Shown: positions 5,427 to 6,584 of the stretch, in pieces | How the letters are laid out: every line of letters begins with the position of its first letter | Numbering within the stretch: position 1 is the first letter of the stretch | From: Ruminococcaceae bacterium UBA3451 | GTDB taxonomy: Bacteria > Bacillota > Clostridia > Oscillospirales > Acutalibacteraceae | Reading direction: 5' to 3' | NCBI GenBank assembly: GCA_002378845.1 | Contig: DFRY01000003.1 | Coordinates: 13,210-19,793 of the forward strand | Length of the DNA: 6,584 nucleotides | Translations under genes and position numbers: made by a program | The notes under the pieces: generated by a model | Databases searched by the model: none | What the model saw: the letters and a program-made list of their open reading frames with translations, nothing else | What the model was told of the DNA's origin: nothing

Positions 5427-6584
5427 TTATTTTTTCAGTTTCGGTTCCGCCGGTTTTTTACTGTCGCTTTCACCGGTCGGTTTCGTTTCCGCTGTGTCTG
5501 TCGGCTCCGCCGTTTCTGCCGGTGCGGTTCCCGCAGGGTTCCCTGCGTTTGCCGCGCCAACTGCCGCTTCAATGGCCTGCGCGGTCGTGGAAGGCTCCGA
5601 AATATGCTGGAGCGAAACACCCAGTTTATCCAGCGTAATAAATTTCAGCAGCGTATCCATTACCGTACTGCTGCCGCCGGAATTGCCGCCCGATTCCTGA
5701 CTGCCGCCGCCCATGTTGACCAAGGTTTTCGGAACAATGTCCACCTGGGAATTCTTAATGGCGTCGGCCAGTTTATCTACAATTTCCTGCACCACGCGGT
5801 ATTCTGCGCCGCCGTATGCCTTAACCTGCGCGTCAATGGCCTGTGCCTTTGCCAAACCGACGTTGGACTCTTTTGAAGCTTCCGCTTCGCCTTCGAGCCG
5901 GATTTTAGAGGAATTCGCCTTTGCCAGCGCAATAATCTGGTTGGCTTCCTGCTCCGCTTTGCTCGCCAGAGCAGCACCGTTGTTGCCCTCAATTTCAATC
6001 TGAATTTTGGACTTGGTCAAAAAGCTTTGCTGTTCCGCAACGGCCTGCGCTTCCCGCAGGGATTTTTCGCTTTCCGCCGCAGACTGCTGCTTCTGATAAG
6101 TGACCTTTTTCTCTTCCGCAATCTGGCGTTCACGCAGCTGCGTAAGAATATTTTCAATCTGAACATCCGCAACCGGCGACTTCGGGGTTCCGATGAGCAC
6201 TTCTTCCAGCTGCAGATTATACTTCTGGAATTTATCGCGCATTTCCATAACGGCGCGCTCACGAATGGCGCTGCGTTCCTGAATCAGCTCAATCAGCGTT
6301 TTCGTCTGCGCAACATCCTTAAAATACGCGCTGACCAACGGGTCGAGGGACTGGTTGACCAGCATGTTAATATCGCCGAAGCGCTGAATAACCCACGGCG
6401 CCTGTTTGTAATCGATGTGCATAACCACCGAAAGCGGCAGCGACGGTTCAAACGCGTCCTTTGTAATAATATCAACTTCCGTCAGGTTTTCGTCGTACTT
6501 GTGGTCGCCTGTTTCGGACTTGTTCCATTTCAGAATGATGTTTGTTGTAGGAACCAGAACCACTTTTCCGGCATCGGTGTTAAA
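5427..6584 (-). CDS. SPFH/Band 7 (flotillin-like) protein, N-terminus outside the window
   Basis: The C-terminal 385 residues are visible; the frame stays open to the window edge, so the start and any N-terminal membrane anchor are missing. The GTG at 6563 is inside the domain and is not the start. The SPFH/Band 7 domain covers about 1-165 of the visible part (GKVVLVPTTNIILKW, LPLSVVMHIDYK, INMLVNQSLDPLVSAYFK, ERSAIRERAVMEM). A long Glu/Ala/Gln/Lys-rich coiled coil follows (about 150-260, with EKKVTYQKQQSAAESEKSLREAQ at 158-180), then GGAEYRVVQEIVDKLADAI (258-276). The end is a Gly/Ser stretch (292-306), a short helix (MDTLLKFITLDKLG) and an Ala/Pro/Thr/Glu tail finishing in basic KLKK. Such proteins oligomerise on the inner face of the membrane and organise microdomains or stabilise membrane complexes. 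Its partner is unknown; a terminator isolates it from the downstream operon. Confidence 0.9.
   Translation of the reverse strand, partial: FNTDAGKVVLVPTTNIILKWNKSETGDHKYDENLTEVDIITKDAFEPSLPLSVVMHIDYKQAPWVIQRFGDINMLVNQSLDPLVSAYFKDVAQTKTLIELIQERSAIRERAVMEMRDKFQKYNLQLEEVLIGTPKSPVADVQIENILTQLRERQIAEEKKVTYQKQQSAAESEKSLREAQAVAEQQSFLTKSKIQIEIEGNNGAALASKAEQEANQIIALAKANSSKIRLEGEAEASKESNVGLAKAQAIDAQVKAYGGAEYRVVQEIVDKLADAIKNSQVDIVPKTLVNMGGGSQESGGNSGGSSTVMDTLLKFITLDKLGVSLQHISEPSTTAQAIEAAVGAANAGNPAGTAPAETAEPTDTAETKPTGESDSKKPAEPKLKK

Noticed and set aside
1..6584. CRISPR array, insertion sequence, tRNA or toxin-antitoxin locus
   Set aside because: No regularly spaced repeats, transposase motifs, terminal repeats or tRNA-like folds were seen. 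The HTH gene is followed by membrane proteins without toxin features, so a toxin-antitoxin call is not supported.

Overview
The window looks like chromosomal DNA from an anaerobic, low-to-medium-GC Firmicute (class Clostridia, plausibly an Oscillospirales/Ruminococcaceae-type organism). The reasons are strong GGAGG ribosome sites before nearly every gene, use of GTG and TTG starts, a class A flavodiiron protein, a DUF1858/DUF438-hemerythrin pair and a clostridial GH5 cellulase. The genus is inference. I see no rRNA, tRNA, CRISPR array, insertion sequence or phage gene.

Left block (1-1165, plus strand): a perfect 22-bp palindrome lies at the very edge, followed by a compact operon. It encodes a 71-aa Xre-type HTH regulator and two four-helix membrane proteins of 142 and 140 aa that are clearly paralogous. 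A 12-bp-stem rho-independent terminator closes it. This is a small regulator-plus-membrane-protein module of unknown function, probably autoregulated through the palindrome.

Middle block (1178-5323, minus strand, reading right to left): a good sigma-A promoter (5295-5323), with an inverted repeat at the expected transcription start, drives a 114-aa conserved-looking protein of unknown function. A GH5_2 endoglucanase-type glycosidase without a signal peptide follows. After a 96-nt gap with no terminator and no convincing promoter come a flavodiiron NO/O2 reductase, an 81-aa DUF1858 protein (GTG start, ribosome site overlapping the previous stop) and a DUF438-hemerythrin-PAS protein (TTG start, overlapping the previous gene by 8 nt). 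The last three genes are tightly packed and form a plausible oxygen / nitric-oxide defence and sensing unit. The DUF1858 plus hemerythrin pair is reminiscent of a split iron-centre-repair (RIC/ScdA/YtfE) protein.

Right block (5385-6584, minus strand): the C-terminal 385 residues of an SPFH/flotillin-like membrane scaffold protein, followed by its own terminator. Its start is beyond the window.

The two blocks on opposite strands converge at 1108-1177. The best leads are the palindrome-controlled HTH/membrane-protein module, the FDP-DUF1858-DUF438/HHE/PAS unit with its CHPP motif, and the apparently cytosolic cellulase whose gene may share a transcript with stress genes.
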